Part shown: positions 1 through 9,534 of the stretch, piece after piece | Layout: every line of letters begins with the position of its first letter | Numbering within the stretch: the stretch's first letter is position 1 | From: Bacteroidales bacterium | GTDB lineage: Bacteria > Bacteroidota > Bacteroidia > Bacteroidales > GCA-2748055 | Direction of reading: 5' to 3' | Length of the DNA: 64,000 nucleotides | Assembly (NCBI GenBank): GCA_023138875.1 | Contig: JAGLOO010000031.1 | Coordinates: 46,351 to 110,350 of the forward strand | Translations under genes and position numbers: made by a program | The notes under the pieces: model-generated | The model's database searches: none | The model's input: the letters and a program-made list of their open reading frames with translations, nothing else | Told to the model about the DNA's origin: nothing

Positions 1-1910
1 ATCTCAGCAACCCTGTTGAGGATGGGGTAGGAGGCTTCCCCTATCATGTAATCGTTAAACTCGAAATAGGCATCCGCAAACTCACCCAGCGAGCTGGTCA
101 ACTCAAGGAGTTCTTCCTCTGCAAGGTCGGCAAGCACATAGCTCTTCACACTGGCATTTTCATATCCTCTCGATATGACGTCGTTATAGATGGGATATGT
201 TTCAAGCACACTGGTGGCTTCGCCGACGGTATAGCTGTAGAGGCTGTCCTCCCGCAGGTAAACCTCAGTAATATCATAGGCCCCTCGCAGCGGATCAAAG
301 AGGGCAGTATCGATATCCAACCTCGATTCAGAGGTCAAAACCTCTACACGAAATACTGCATCCTTTTCAATAGCCTCCTGCATGGAGTACAGGGGATTGG
401 ACATGGATTCCTCCGGATCCACAATATCGGGCATTTCTGCCAGTTCCCCCTTTTGCCGTGCCAGGTACATAGCCATATCCTGGTTGTCCTCCAGGATCTC
501 GATCTGCTTGTAGACACACGCTTTGGGCAAATACCCGGTACTGTCCTTCTTTCCGGTCACTCCCAGCTGTACATTATAGCTTCCCTTCCTTTCATAGGTG
601 TGCATGATCTCTGCCCCTTTTATTTTTGTTCCATCCCCAAAGTCCCAGAAATACTGAGTAATCTCCATATCCGGCAAATTTGAATTCAATCCGCTGAATT
701 CGATCTGCTGATCCATGAGCTCCATATCCGGTGAGGTGATGAAGGGCTGAACAGCATCTGTGATTTCCACGTCGTATGAAGTCTGGGTGAAAAATGTATT
801 CCCTGTATTGTTATCAATAATATTCAACTCCACTGTGTAGTTTCCGGGTCCCGGAAAACAGTGTTCTGCTTCAATCCCTCTAATCCGGGTTCCATCCCCA
901 AAACTCCATTCATAACTCAGCGGCAGGGTATCGACATCCATGAATCCCTCGTCGTAAAACAGATAGCAATAATAGTTCTTCTGAAGGCTGTCGCAGTTGA
1001 AGAAAGAGTGGATATCTGTTTTGAATATATAGATATCGTCGTTTCGCTTCCGGTTGGATGAAAAATATCCCTCTTCCGCATTCTTATCTGTGATCAGAGC
1101 AAAGTCATCAGCCTTCGAATTTATGGGTGCGTCCAGGTGGACCGGTAACAACCATTCCCCATCAATCTGTTTGGTGTAATATATGTCTTTTTGTCCAAGT
1201 CCTATCCATCCATCGGATGCAAAATAGAGTATCCCCGATTCACTTTCAAAAGGATAGGATTCATTACCGGTGGAGTTGATATTGGAGCCAAGATTGACCG
1301 GAGGCAGCCAGGCTCTACCATCCCTGTCACAATAATAGAGGTCAGCACCTCCAAAACCACCAGGCATGTCGGACGCAAAATAAATCCTGTTGCCGTCATA
1401 CGAAAGTGCCGGTGTGGTCAGTGAATGTTCCGGATTGTTATAGGTAAAAGCGGTAATACTATCCCATTTTCCTTCTATCCATTGTGCACTGAACAGGCCC
1501 AGTTGATTCTCAGAGTCAAACACATCCCTGAGTTTTGAGTCCACTTCATTATTCCTTGAATAATAAATTACAGAATCTTCTCTGTTAAAGGTGGCCGGCC
1601 CGTCATGAAAATTGGTAAGCATCTCCTTTGAAAAGATCCTCGCATCTTCCTGAACCGTTGTGTCGCTTACAGGGATAAACCACATATTCACATTTTCGAA
1701 CTGATTGCTTGATGAATATACCACCATCACATCATGCTTACGGTTGGAACAAAACACGATTCCATCCCTGAATTGTACCGGAGAATAATCATCATATCTT
1801 TCAGAGTTGAAACTGGCTCTTCCCACAGTATAACTCTGTGCACTGGTATCCAGTGCGCCAGCTGCAAGTGCAAGGAGGATCATCAATCGTACTGTAGTAT
1901 TCAATTTCAT
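1..1910 (-). CDS. PD40/PKD-domain protein linked to type IX secretion (partial)
   Basis: The C-terminus lies beyond the window start, so about 636 residues are visible. The ATG at 1908-1910 opens a signal peptide (residues 1-24, ending near DTSAQS). PD40/WD40-like propeller blades follow (SDMPGGFGGADLYY near residue 180, then FASDGWIGLGQKDIYY and FSSNRKRNDDIYIFK), and then two PKD domains with FGDG cores near residues 337 and 423. In Bacteroidota this layout is typical of the OmpA/PD40 (PorE-like) proteins encoded beside PorP/SprF, which tie the type IX secretion or gliding machinery to the cell envelope. An OmpA domain cannot be confirmed here because the end is missing. It lies 10 bp after the PorP/SprF gene and is probably cotranscribed with it. 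The family call is firm; the precise role is inferred from neighbours. Confidence 0.85.
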   Translation of the reverse strand, partial: MKLNTTVRLMILLALAAGALDTSAQSYTVGRASFNSERYDDYSPVQFRDGIVFCSNRKHDVMVVYSSSNQFENVNMWFIPVSDTTVQEDARIFSKEMLTNFHDGPATFNREDSVIYYSRNNEVDSKLRDVFDSENQLGLFSAQWIEGKWDSITAFTYNNPEHSLTTPALSYDGNRIYFASDMPGGFGGADLYYCDRDGRAWLPPVNLGSNINSTGNESYPFESESGILYFASDGWIGLGQKDIYYTKQIDGEWLLPVHLDAPINSKADDFALITDKNAEEGYFSSNRKRNDDIYIFKTDIHSFFNCDSLQKNYYCYLFYDEGFMDVDTLPLSYEWSFGDGTRIRGIEAEHCFPGPGNYTVELNIIDNNTGNTFFTQTSYDVEITDAVQPFITSPDMELMDQQIEFSGLNSNLPDMEITQYFWDFGDGTKIKGAEIMHTYERKGSYNVQLGVTGKKDSTGYLPKACVYKQIEILEDNQDMAMYLARQKGELAEMPDIVDPEESMSNPLYSMQEAIEKDAVFRVEVLTSESRLDIDTALFDPLRGAYDITEVYLREDSLYSYTVGEATSVLETYPIYNDVISRGYENASVKSYVLADLAEEELLELTSSLGEFADAYFEFNDYMIGEASYPILNRVAE

Positions 1911-1920
1911 AGCGATCTGG

Positions 1921-2838
1921 TTAAAAATATCTTGGACTGATCACATTAATAATATACCGGAAATCATACCTGATCATGATCTCATGTGAGCCTCCCATGT
2001 ATCCTGCAATAATACCGAATCCCATGTCATATGTGTAGGCAACAGACAGCTGGTTATTAACCTGGTACATAAATAGCCCCACTATAGATTTATTGCTCCT
2101 GTAAGAAAATCCGGCCCAGATCTTATCCCTGTAGATCACATAGGTGTTCAGATCCATCTGAACAGCAGAACCAGGATTGAACCGGATCAATATTGATGGC
2201 AATACCTTCCAATTGTCTGAAATCTTAAACAAGTATCCGGCATTAACAAGATAATTGTATTCACTATAGTCATTTACAAGGTCAAATTTCTGGGTTGACG
2301 GATTAAAATTGTGCGAAAGAAACATGGGGATCGACAATCCGATGAAGAGTCGATCCGTATAATAATATGTACCTGCACTGAAGTTGGGCAGCAGGTAACC
2401 CGGGGTATTCCCAAGTAATAATGCATCATCTAAATCTATGGCTACCAGTTCACTCCAGGTATTGCTGGCAATGGTAAGCCCCCCACTTAGTCCAAAAGAG
2501 AGGATCCCTTGTTGCATCCTGATCTTGTAAGCAAAATTTCCGGAAATGCATGTGGAACGGGAAATTCCGAACCTGTCATTAACAGCAAGCAGGCCCAGTC
2601 CGATTTTTTCATTACGCATTGGGGAATGGACTGCAAGAGTTACTGTTTTTGGAGATCCCTCGAAACCGGTCCATTGGTTGCGGTGCAGCATGGTGACGCT
2701 CAAAGCTTCCCGGCTTCCCGCACAGGCCGGGTTGATGGCCAGATTATTCAGCAGGTACTGGTTGGAAAGGGGTTCCAGCTGGGCCTCCGCAAAGGTCCCT
2801 GAAACAATGAATGATATGATAAGAAGCCACTTTCGCAT
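1921..2838 (-). CDS. PorP/SprF family type IX secretion membrane protein
   Basis: A 305-residue outer membrane protein with a signal peptide (residues 1-19, ending FAEAQ). The family hallmark follows directly: QYLLNNLAINPACAGSRE, then HRNQWTGFEGSPKTVTLAVH and the NEKIGLGLLAVNDRFG stretch. The rest alternates short amphipathic strands, as expected of a beta-barrel. PorP/SprF proteins occur in many paralogues; they pair with secreted proteins carrying a type B (gliding-associated) C-terminal domain and help display or attach them. Here the partner is the large protein encoded 1 bp upstream. The length is normal for the family. Which substrate this paralogue serves is inferred from adjacency only. 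Confidence 0.92.
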   Translation of the reverse strand: MRKWLLIISFIVSGTFAEAQLEPLSNQYLLNNLAINPACAGSREALSVTMLHRNQWTGFEGSPKTVTLAVHSPMRNEKIGLGLLAVNDRFGISRSTCISGNFAYKIRMQQGILSFGLSGGLTIASNTWSELVAIDLDDALLLGNTPGYLLPNFSAGTYYYTDRLFIGLSIPMFLSHNFNPSTQKFDLVNDYSEYNYLVNAGYLFKISDNWKVLPSILIRFNPGSAVQMDLNTYVIYRDKIWAGFSYRSNKSIVGLFMYQVNNQLSVAYTYDMGFGIIAGYMGGSHEIMIRYDFRYIINVISPRYF

Positions 2839-2839
2839 A

Positions 2840-5800
2840 TTACCTGATGATCATGACATATCCCTTCCTGACATCATCGTTTTTTATTTTCAAAATAGTA
2901 TAATATGTGTCTTCGGGCAGCATCCTGCCGTTACTGTTTACGCCTTCCCAATCATTCTGGTACGGAGCGGTACGGTACACCTCTTCCCCCCACCGGTTCA
3001 GTATTATCAGTTCCGAGGCATCGAACTGTTCGATGCCTTCCACATGGAAGTAATCATTTTTCCCATCCCCGTTAGGTGTGATCACGGTGGGGATGACGAA
3101 ATCCTTTACACGGATCATTACCCGGTCTGTTGCCTCCGGACATACTTCGTTTGTAACACTCCATGCAAAAATATTATCTCCGATCACCAGGTCGGATACC
3201 CATGTAACAGGTGAATGGGGATCTTCGAATATCCCATTACCGGAGACCACAGACCACGCACCTTTTTCGTCTGTACCGAGTTTCGCCTCAAGGGTCGTTT
3301 CAAAGCGTGCGGTGTACTCCTGGTCGGGCCCGGCATCCACAAAGGGCCGGGGCAGTACAACTATGGTTACCGTGTCCGTGTCGGTGACACCGTCTGCTCT
3401 GGTTACGGAAACAACATAGGTAGTGGTGATCCGCGGTTTTGCCCACGGATCGGGTATGTCCGGCTGATCCAGACCGTCAGGTGGGTCCCATTTATAAGCA
3501 TCTCCCCCCGATGCCTTTAGGTTGATACTGTCGCCCGGACAAAGCTTCACATCTTCACCTGCATCGGCAAAATCAGGAGGCCGTACCGAGATTACGACGC
3601 TATCCCTTCCCGAGCAACCGTTAGGATTGAAAACGGTCAGATGGTAAGTGGTGGTCACATGAGGATCTGCAAAGGGATCGGGGATTGAAGAGTCACTCAA
3701 CCTGTAATCCGGGGTCCAGATCACAGAATCACCACCGGTACCAGTCAGTTGAACCACTTCTCCCGCGTCGATAGTCATATCCATACCGGCATCCACATCG
3801 GGCACTTTCAGAAATTCCACATCTGTTACAGCTGTGCCGGAGCAAATCCCGCTCGTGGCCGTCCATTGAAAAGTATATATACCATATGCATCCACCTGTA
3901 CCGTGGCATCCGGGGTTTGTTCATCGGGTAGAAATGTAGCACTCCCCGGTCCGTTTGAAATGGACCAGGATCCAGCCGCATCTGTACTTGAAGTTACATT
4001 CAGTCCGTATTGCAATCCACATGTTTTGGCCCCTGGTATCAAAGCGATAACGGGTTGTTGAAAAAACCGTACCACAACGGAAGAGTTTCCGGTACAGAGC
4101 CCGTTGGTTTCGGTCCGTTTGAATTCATAACTTCCATAATCGGTGACGGTAACAGTTACATTTGCACTATCAGGAGAAGGTGTAAAGAATGCCGCGCCCG
4201 GTCCGGAAACCCGGGACCATATCCCGCTATTGAAGCCAGGAGTTGCCTGTAGTGCATCAACCAGCCCACAAACATCCCCCCCTCCGGAAATGTTGACTAC
4301 AGGGAGGGGATTTACCTGCACATTGATAATATTGGAAGAATCGGGGATACAGATTCCCGATCTCAGATAGGCCCTGAAGTCAGCAGAGACCACAGGAATA
4401 AATACAATGGAATCTGACAGGTCGGCGGTTAGTGTACTCCAGGAATTCAGGCCCGGGGGCGAGGTTTGCCACTCTATATCACCATAATAGTCCTTTAGCA
4501 TCAGGCGAATCGTATCAGCTTCACAGACGACCGGATCTGTTGTGCTGAGCACACCTCCGACCGCCTCCAGGCAAGGGAGTTGCAACCTGGCCAGGTACAT
4601 ATTCTTATTGACATTACCGGGAATGAAAATCGAATCGAATGAGGCCAGCTCAGTATAATTACCAGAGATATAAACACATCCGGAAGCAGTCGCTGATACA
4701 CCATTCCCAAAATCGGGCTGTGAACTTCCGGCAGTTTTTATCCACCTGAATTTTCCGTCATTTGTATAGGAAACCAGGAAGATATCTTCCCATCCCTGGT
4801 TGTCGAAAATTTCATACATATTATCGATAGACAGTGTATAATATCCGGTAACGTAAAGGTTTCCGAAAATATCCATTGAGATATCCCTGGCCACCTGGTC
4901 CCCGGACCATTCTCCTCTCAGGGTATGGACCCAGCCGGTAGCCCCGTTTGATTTGGACATGGAGCAGATAAATGCATCTTGTTGGTTATTGTGGGACACG
5001 GGGTTACCGCTAAAGGAAGGAAAGAAGGCCGGGGCACCGATTGAGCCGGCCAGGTATATGCTATCGCTATCCATGGTTATCCCCAGGGAAAAATTTTCCT
5101 CATCACTGGTGATGGCCCTTGTCCACTGGTGGAGTCCGTCAATGGTGTATGAAGCAATAAATAGATCATTTAACCCGGCGTTTGCGTTGAATAAAGTGGA
5201 GATGATATTGCCTGCAGCATTACTGAGACTCAGTATACTGCCTTCAAACTCACCGGTCACATAGATATGGGTTTCATCGCATGCAATGTCTTCACCGTAA
5301 TCAATCATGTTACTGCTGCCCCAAATGTGCCATTGTTCATCACCGTCGGGGGTATATTTTACAACGAACAGGTCCGAATTCCCATCTGCAGTGTGAGGAG
5401 GCAGCGGACCGAAAGAAACGATACCCACGTGCGCTCCTGTGACATATACACCCGAACTGTTTGAAGTGATCCCCCGCCCTTCTGTCCACGAGACCCCATC
5501 ACTATGTCTCATCCATAATAATTTCCCCTGGAGATCATATTTCGCAAGAAAAAAATCATCACCATCCGTGTTGCTATAGAATGAATCGGGAGTCACGGAA
5601 CCGGTTCCGGTAAAATGAATAGTACCTACTGAAGCAGATCCTGTGATGTAAATACTTCCATCCATATCCAGATGGATGGCATTGATGTTGTCATGATCAC
5701 CTCCACCTATTTTGAATGCCCAGAGGAGATTGCCAGCTGGACTGTATTTGGCAACCAGGCCATCGTTTCCGCCATAGGTGTCCGAGAAATTGGTGGAAGG

Positions 5801-6010
5801 TGTTCCCCCCCCGGGAATGAAACCGTCCAGCGAACCCTGCCAGCGACCAACCAGATAAACATTCCCTGTTGCGGGATCTGCAATCACATCGGCAGCAATC
5901 TCCTCCTGACTTGTGTAAAGGGGTTTCACCCAGTCCCATGGGGGTGCCTGTCCTGTTAATCCGGTGCTCACAATTAAGAAAAGGATATACGAGATCCGCT
6001 TCTTTCTCAT
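2840..6010 (-). CDS. Secreted propeller/Ig-like protein with type B T9SS sorting domain
   Basis: About 1056 residues from the ATG at 6008-6010. An upstream in-frame ATG at 6059-6061 would add 17 residues before a clear signal peptide (MRKKRISYILFLIVSTGLTG), so the inner start is preferred. Residues about 25-470 hold SBBP-like repeats (DMDGSIYITGSA, DIFGNLYVTGYY, ASGCVYISGNY), likely a beta-propeller. Residues about 480-950 hold Ig/PKD-like units with repeated ATTTYHLTVF-type strands. The last 90 residues are the gliding-associated CHU_C domain (TPNGDGKNDYFHVEGIE, NRWGEEVYR, NDWEG), a type B sorting signal for secretion by the type IX system. It is probably surface-displayed and attached via the PorP/SprF protein encoded next. 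The ligand or target is unknown. Confidence 0.9.
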   Translation of the reverse strand: MRKKRISYILFLIVSTGLTGQAPPWDWVKPLYTSQEEIAADVIADPATGNVYLVGRWQGSLDGFIPGGGTPSTNFSDTYGGNDGLVAKYSPAGNLLWAFKIGGGDHDNINAIHLDMDGSIYITGSASVGTIHFTGTGSVTPDSFYSNTDGDDFFLAKYDLQGKLLWMRHSDGVSWTEGRGITSNSSGVYVTGAHVGIVSFGPLPPHTADGNSDLFVVKYTPDGDEQWHIWGSSNMIDYGEDIACDETHIYVTGEFEGSILSLSNAAGNIISTLFNANAGLNDLFIASYTIDGLHQWTRAITSDEENFSLGITMDSDSIYLAGSIGAPAFFPSFSGNPVSHNNQQDAFICSMSKSNGATGWVHTLRGEWSGDQVARDISMDIFGNLYVTGYYTLSIDNMYEIFDNQGWEDIFLVSYTNDGKFRWIKTAGSSQPDFGNGVSATASGCVYISGNYTELASFDSIFIPGNVNKNMYLARLQLPCLEAVGGVLSTTDPVVCEADTIRLMLKDYYGDIEWQTSPPGLNSWSTLTADLSDSIVFIPVVSADFRAYLRSGICIPDSSNIINVQVNPLPVVNISGGGDVCGLVDALQATPGFNSGIWSRVSGPGAAFFTPSPDSANVTVTVTDYGSYEFKRTETNGLCTGNSSVVVRFFQQPVIALIPGAKTCGLQYGLNVTSSTDAAGSWSISNGPGSATFLPDEQTPDATVQVDAYGIYTFQWTATSGICSGTAVTDVEFLKVPDVDAGMDMTIDAGEVVQLTGTGGDSVIWTPDYRLSDSSIPDPFADPHVTTTYHLTVFNPNGCSGRDSVVISVRPPDFADAGEDVKLCPGDSINLKASGGDAYKWDPPDGLDQPDIPDPWAKPRITTTYVVSVTRADGVTDTDTVTIVVLPRPFVDAGPDQEYTARFETTLEAKLGTDEKGAWSVVSGNGIFEDPHSPVTWVSDLVIGDNIFAWSVTNEVCPEATDRVMIRVKDFVIPTVITPNGDGKNDYFHVEGIEQFDASELIILNRWGEEVYRTAPYQNDWEGVNSNGRMLPEDTYYTILKIKNDDVRKGYVMIIR

Positions 6011-6094
6011 AAACTGTGCATTATACCTATAAATATATATAGAATTATAGAATGAGGTCACAATTTTATTAAAATAGACATATGAAATTTTTGA

Positions 6095-6102
6095 TATTTT
6101 TG
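6095..6102 (+). promoter_or_regulatory. Candidate -7 box upstream of surE
   Basis: The sequence TATTTTTG fits the Bacteroidota -7 consensus TAnnTTTG and lies 22 bp before the surE ATG. A convincing -33 TTG-type element at the right distance is not seen, so this is tentative. The intergenic stretch 6011-6124 is divergent and must also carry the promoter of the minus-strand secretion trio, which I could not place. Confidence 0.35.
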
Positions 6103-6124
6103 TAGCTTGTTTAAATCAAGGACG

Positions 6125-6931
6125 ATGGGAAATACGAACAACAGACCGCTGATACTGGTAACCAATGACGATGGCATTGATGCGAAGGGACTGAAGGAAC
6201 TGGTAAGCGTTGCCAGGGAGTTTGGGGATGTGGTGGTGATCTCAGCACGGGAGGCCATGTCGGGCATGTCCCATGCCATTACCATCAAGGTACCGCTTCG
6301 GGTTTTTTTGATTGAGGAAGAGGAGGGATTCAAAAAATATTTAACCAGCGGAACACCGGTGGATGGTGTGAAGCTTGCTTTTCACAGCCTGCTGGAGCGA
6401 CGGCCGGACCTGGTGCTTTCCGGTATCAATCACGGTTCGAATTCGTCGTCAAGCATTCTCTATTCGGGAACCATGGGAGCTGCGATGGAAGGAGCTGTCA
6501 ACCACATTCCGTCCATTGGATTCTCCTTGCTTGATTACAATCCCGATGCAGATTTCGGAACTTCCGTACAGGTTGCAAGGGAGGTGATCCGCATGGTCAT
6601 GGAAAAGGGGCTGCCCGATGGAGTTTGCCTGAATGTGAATATCCCTGCTGTTCCACTGAATGAGTTAAAGGGGATCAGGATGTGCAGTCAGGCCAATGGT
6701 TACTGGAAAGAGGAATTTGAGAAGCGTACAGATCCTTCCGGACATGAATACTACTGGCTAACAGGGTTTTTTCATAACAGAGAGCCGGAAGGAGGAGGGA
6801 TGGGAACCGATGAACGGGCACTGGAGGAGCATTTTGCTTCCGTTGTTCCCATTGATACTGATCTGACCGCCTATTCGGCCCTTGATAAAATAAAAACATG
6901 GGAAATGAAAGCTATGCGAAATGAAGGCTGA
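6125..6931 (+). CDS. surE: 5'/3'-nucleotidase SurE
   Basis: 268 residues from the ATG at 6125; an upstream ATG at 6107 would add six residues and no conserved sequence. The N-terminus carries the SurE metal site LVTNDDGIDAKGL, followed by VVISAREAMSGMSHAIT, the TSGTPVDGVKLAF segment and LVLSGINHGSNSSSSILYSGTMGAAMEGA, all diagnostic of the family. SurE dephosphorylates nucleoside monophosphates in the cytoplasm and is linked to stationary-phase survival. It heads a plus-strand run: its end overlaps the next small membrane-protein gene by 11 bp, and lpxB follows. The surE-lpxB linkage is common in Bacteroidota. Family and length are both normal. Confidence 0.96.
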   Translation: MGNTNNRPLILVTNDDGIDAKGLKELVSVAREFGDVVVISAREAMSGMSHAITIKVPLRVFLIEEEEGFKKYLTSGTPVDGVKLAFHSLLERRPDLVLSGINHGSNSSSSILYSGTMGAAMEGAVNHIPSIGFSLLDYNPDADFGTSVQVAREVIRMVMEKGLPDGVCLNVNIPAVPLNELKGIRMCSQANGYWKEEFEKRTDPSGHEYYWLTGFFHNREPEGGGMGTDERALEEHFASVVPIDTDLTAYSALDKIKTWEMKAMRNEG

Positions 6932-7214
6932 AAAATCTTTTAATTCGATAGGTCATGGGCTGATACCGGGAATCCTTCTCCCTGCAGGTTCATTGATTGT
7001 TTTCTGGACTGTGAGGTTCGATGGGGGATTTTTTGAGTTCCTGAGGCAGTTTCAGCAGCTTGGCATGCTTTCAAAGGTGGTAAGTCTTTCTACCATTCCC
7101 AACCTGCTCCTGTTTTTTCTCTTTCTCTGGTTCAATAGATCATTTTCAGCCAGAGGAGTTATATTTGCAACACTGGTCATGGCATTTGTCATGCTGGTGC
7201 TCAAATTTGCCTGA
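6921..7214 (+). CDS. Small membrane protein between surE and lpxB
   Basis: 97 residues of unknown function. Three hydrophobic helices are visible at about residues 13-29 (LIPGILLPAGSLIVFW), 56-71 (TIPNLLLFFLFLWF) and 79-96 (GVIFATLVMAFVMLVLKF), so it should sit in the inner membrane. It starts inside the surE coding end (11-bp overlap) and stops 7 bp before the lpxB ATG, which indicates translational coupling and a shared transcript. Small membrane proteins at this position occur in related genomes; a link to envelope or lipid A synthesis is only suggested by position. Confidence 0.8.
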   Translation: MKAEKSFNSIGHGLIPGILLPAGSLIVFWTVRFDGGFFEFLRQFQQLGMLSKVVSLSTIPNLLLFFLFLWFNRSFSARGVIFATLVMAFVMLVLKFA

Positions 7215-7221
7215 AATAACC

Positions 7222-8346
7222 ATGAAGTATTTTCTAATAGCCGGTGAGGCCTCTGGCGATCTACATGCTTCGAACCTGATGAAGGGATTGCTGCAATTGG
7301 ATAGCCAGGCTGAGTTCCGTTTCATGGGAGGAGACCTGATGAAGTCGGTTTCCGATGGAATGGTGATGCATTACAGGGAGACCAATTACATGATGCTCGA
7401 TGTGGTGCTGCACCTGCGAAAGATCTTCAGGAACATGCGGCGGTTAAAGTCTGAGATTCAAAAATGGCAGCCCGATGTGGTGATACCCGTTGATTACCCT
7501 GGATTCAATATGAGGATGGCCAGGTTTTCCACCTCACTTGGATTGAAAGTTTTTTATTTTATTTCCCCAAAAGTCTGGGCCTGGAAGCAGCGACGCATAG
7601 AACACCTCAGAAAGTACACCAGCCGCCTGTTTGTGATCCTGCCCTTTGAGGTTGAATTCTTCCATCGTTTCGGTATGAAAGTTGAATATTTCGGGAATCC
7701 GCTGATTGATGGAGTCACTGATTTCAGGAATGAATTTGAGGGAGCGGCTGTGTGGAAAACAAAACACGGACTGGATGGCAGACCCATTGTTGCGTTACTG
7801 GCTGGCTCGCGGAGAAAGGAGATTGAAACAATCCTTCCAACCATGGTTGAAGTGGCCCGGGAACATCCCGGGTACCAGTTCGTGGTTGCCGGAGCTCCTG
7901 CTCTGGATTCCTCGCTTTATGACAGATATCTGAACGGATCGGATATCAGGATCGTATACCAGGAAACCTATGCGTTGCTGGAATCGGCACATGCAGGTAT
8001 GGTCACTTCCGGAACAGCCACCCTGGAGGCGGCTTTGTTTGATACTCCCCAGGTGGTGCTCTACAGGACCAGGACACTGGCTTATGCCATTGCGAAACGA
8101 TTAATAAAGATTAATTTTATCAGCCTTGTTAACCTTATTTACGGGAAAGAGCTGGTTGTGGAGGTTATCCAGAAAGATCTGCACAGACGGGCCGGCAAGG
8201 AGCTGTCAAGGATTCTCGGCGACTCAGAATACCAGACGGGAATGAGGGAAGGTTACAGGAAGTTGAGGTCAAAGCTGGGGGAGAATGGAGTTTCTGAGCG
8301 AATCAGCCGTCGAATGGTGGAACTATTAAAAGGGGATATGGAGTGA
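7222..8346 (+). CDS. lpxB: Lipid-A-disaccharide synthase LpxB
   Basis: 374 residues from the ATG at 7222 (MKYFLIAGEASGDLHASNLM). The GEASGD motif at the start and FMGGDLM, VDYPGFNMRMA, FYFISPKVWAWKQRR, FEVEFF, YFGNPLID, LLAGSRRKEI, SGTATLEAALFDTPQVVLYR are the family signatures in order. LpxB joins UDP-2,3-diacylglucosamine and lipid X to give the lipid A disaccharide in the outer-membrane biogenesis pathway, working at the inner face of the cytoplasmic membrane. It follows the small membrane gene by 7 bp, and its TGA overlaps the next gene's ATG (TGATG at 8344-8348). Length and motifs are normal. Confidence 0.96.
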   Translation: MKYFLIAGEASGDLHASNLMKGLLQLDSQAEFRFMGGDLMKSVSDGMVMHYRETNYMMLDVVLHLRKIFRNMRRLKSEIQKWQPDVVIPVDYPGFNMRMARFSTSLGLKVFYFISPKVWAWKQRRIEHLRKYTSRLFVILPFEVEFFHRFGMKVEYFGNPLIDGVTDFRNEFEGAAVWKTKHGLDGRPIVALLAGSRRKEIETILPTMVEVAREHPGYQFVVAGAPALDSSLYDRYLNGSDIRIVYQETYALLESAHAGMVTSGTATLEAALFDTPQVVLYRTRTLAYAIAKRLIKINFISLVNLIYGKELVVEVIQKDLHRRAGKELSRILGDSEYQTGMREGYRKLRSKLGENGVSERISRRMVELLKGDME

Positions 8347-9509
8347 TGCGGATATTGATTGTATTATTCATTGCTTTTCAATTGTTTGAAGCGGGAGCCC
8401 AGCCTGTTCAGGTGGGTTTATACCAGGACCAACTGGTCAATTCGGCAGTGGTTTATAGTTCATCCGGTAGTTTTTTACTGGTGGCCGAAGGAGTTGTTGT
8501 TTCAAGGTTGGGTGAAGGAGACATTCTCTATTTAACCCATGAGGAGGGAAGGGTGAAGGTACTGGATTCGGAGCGGGATTTTGGGTATTTTCAAACCATT
8601 GAGCTTAGGGGCATTTCATCGGAATGTGTTTTCCGTGTTCGGCCTATCCAGCCTGAACAGGAATCCAGGATGTACGATGATAACCTGATAGTAAAGGCGG
8701 AAGACCGATTCATGACCCTCATAAACGAGGTGGATTTTGATAAATACCTTGCTGGTGTGGTGGAATCTGAAGCGGGGCCCAATGCAGACAAGGAATTTTA
8801 CAAAGCACAGTCGATCCTCTGCCGGACCTTTGCCATAAAGAACCTGGATCGTCACAAATCCGAAGGATTCTCTCTTTGCGACGGAACCCACTGCCAGGCC
8901 TACAAGGGAAAGAGTGTATATAACCCGGAGATCCTTGAAGCCATTCTTGAAACCTCCGGTATGGTCCTCGCAGATTACAATTATAAGTTAATCACTGCAG
9001 TCTATCATTCCAACAGCGGAGGACAGACCCAGAGGGCATCCGATGTCTGGCTTACCGATACCGAATACCTGCAATCGGTTATAGATCCCTATTCTCTGCA
9101 CCAGTCCAATGCCAAATGGAGAGATACAATTTCATTTGGAGATTGGAAGTCATATCTGCTGAAGAACGGAATGAAATCGGTGATAAAGATACCCGACGAG
9201 ATCATCTATGTGGAGCAGATGAGGCGAAAGAAATATTTTATTCTGGACAAGGATTCAATCAGGATGACCAAGATAAGAGAGGACTGGGGATTCAGGTCTT
9301 CTTTCTTTGATATGTTCCCTGATGGAGATTCCATCCTGATCTGGGGCAAGGGATACGGTCATGGAATAGGCATGAGCCAGGAAGGAGCCATGAAGATGGC
9401 CAGGGACGATTTTGCTTACCAGGATATCCTGCAGTTCTATTTTCATGAAGTGCGGTTGATGGATTACAGGGACCTTCCTGCTTCCAGTCTTCCGCTGGTA
9501 AAATTTTGA
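8346..9509 (+). CDS. SpoIID/LytB domain protein (sporulation-amidase-activator-like)
   Basis: 387 residues from the ATG at 8346, which shares a base with the lpxB stop; a GTG at 8343 is a possible alternative. A signal peptide (MRILIVLFIAFQLFEAGAQP) sends it to the periplasm. The SpoIID/LytB domain begins near residue 120 (DKYLAGVVESEAGPNADKEFYKAQSI) and includes the conserved segments LCDGTHCQAYKG, ITAVYHSNSGGQT and the terminal WGKGYGHGIGMSQEGAMKMA. SpoIID in spore formers is a lytic transglycosylase acting on denuded glycan strands. Bacteroidota homologues are non-sporulation proteins presumed to act on peptidoglycan. Position after lpxB fits an envelope role. The enzymatic activity here is inferred from family. 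Confidence 0.88.
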   Translation: MRILIVLFIAFQLFEAGAQPVQVGLYQDQLVNSAVVYSSSGSFLLVAEGVVVSRLGEGDILYLTHEEGRVKVLDSERDFGYFQTIELRGISSECVFRVRPIQPEQESRMYDDNLIVKAEDRFMTLINEVDFDKYLAGVVESEAGPNADKEFYKAQSILCRTFAIKNLDRHKSEGFSLCDGTHCQAYKGKSVYNPEILEAILETSGMVLADYNYKLITAVYHSNSGGQTQRASDVWLTDTEYLQSVIDPYSLHQSNAKWRDTISFGDWKSYLLKNGMKSVIKIPDEIIYVEQMRRKKYFILDKDSIRMTKIREDWGFRSSFFDMFPDGDSILIWGKGYGHGIGMSQEGAMKMARDDFAYQDILQFYFHEVRLMDYRDLPASSLPLVKF

Positions 9510-9534
9510 ACCGGTACAATCTGGATGACCAGGC

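Noticed and set aside
2546..3214. 222-residue plus-strand frame opposite the PorP/SprF and sorting-domain genes
   Set aside because: Fully antisense to two clear genes and spans their junction; no recognisable protein features.
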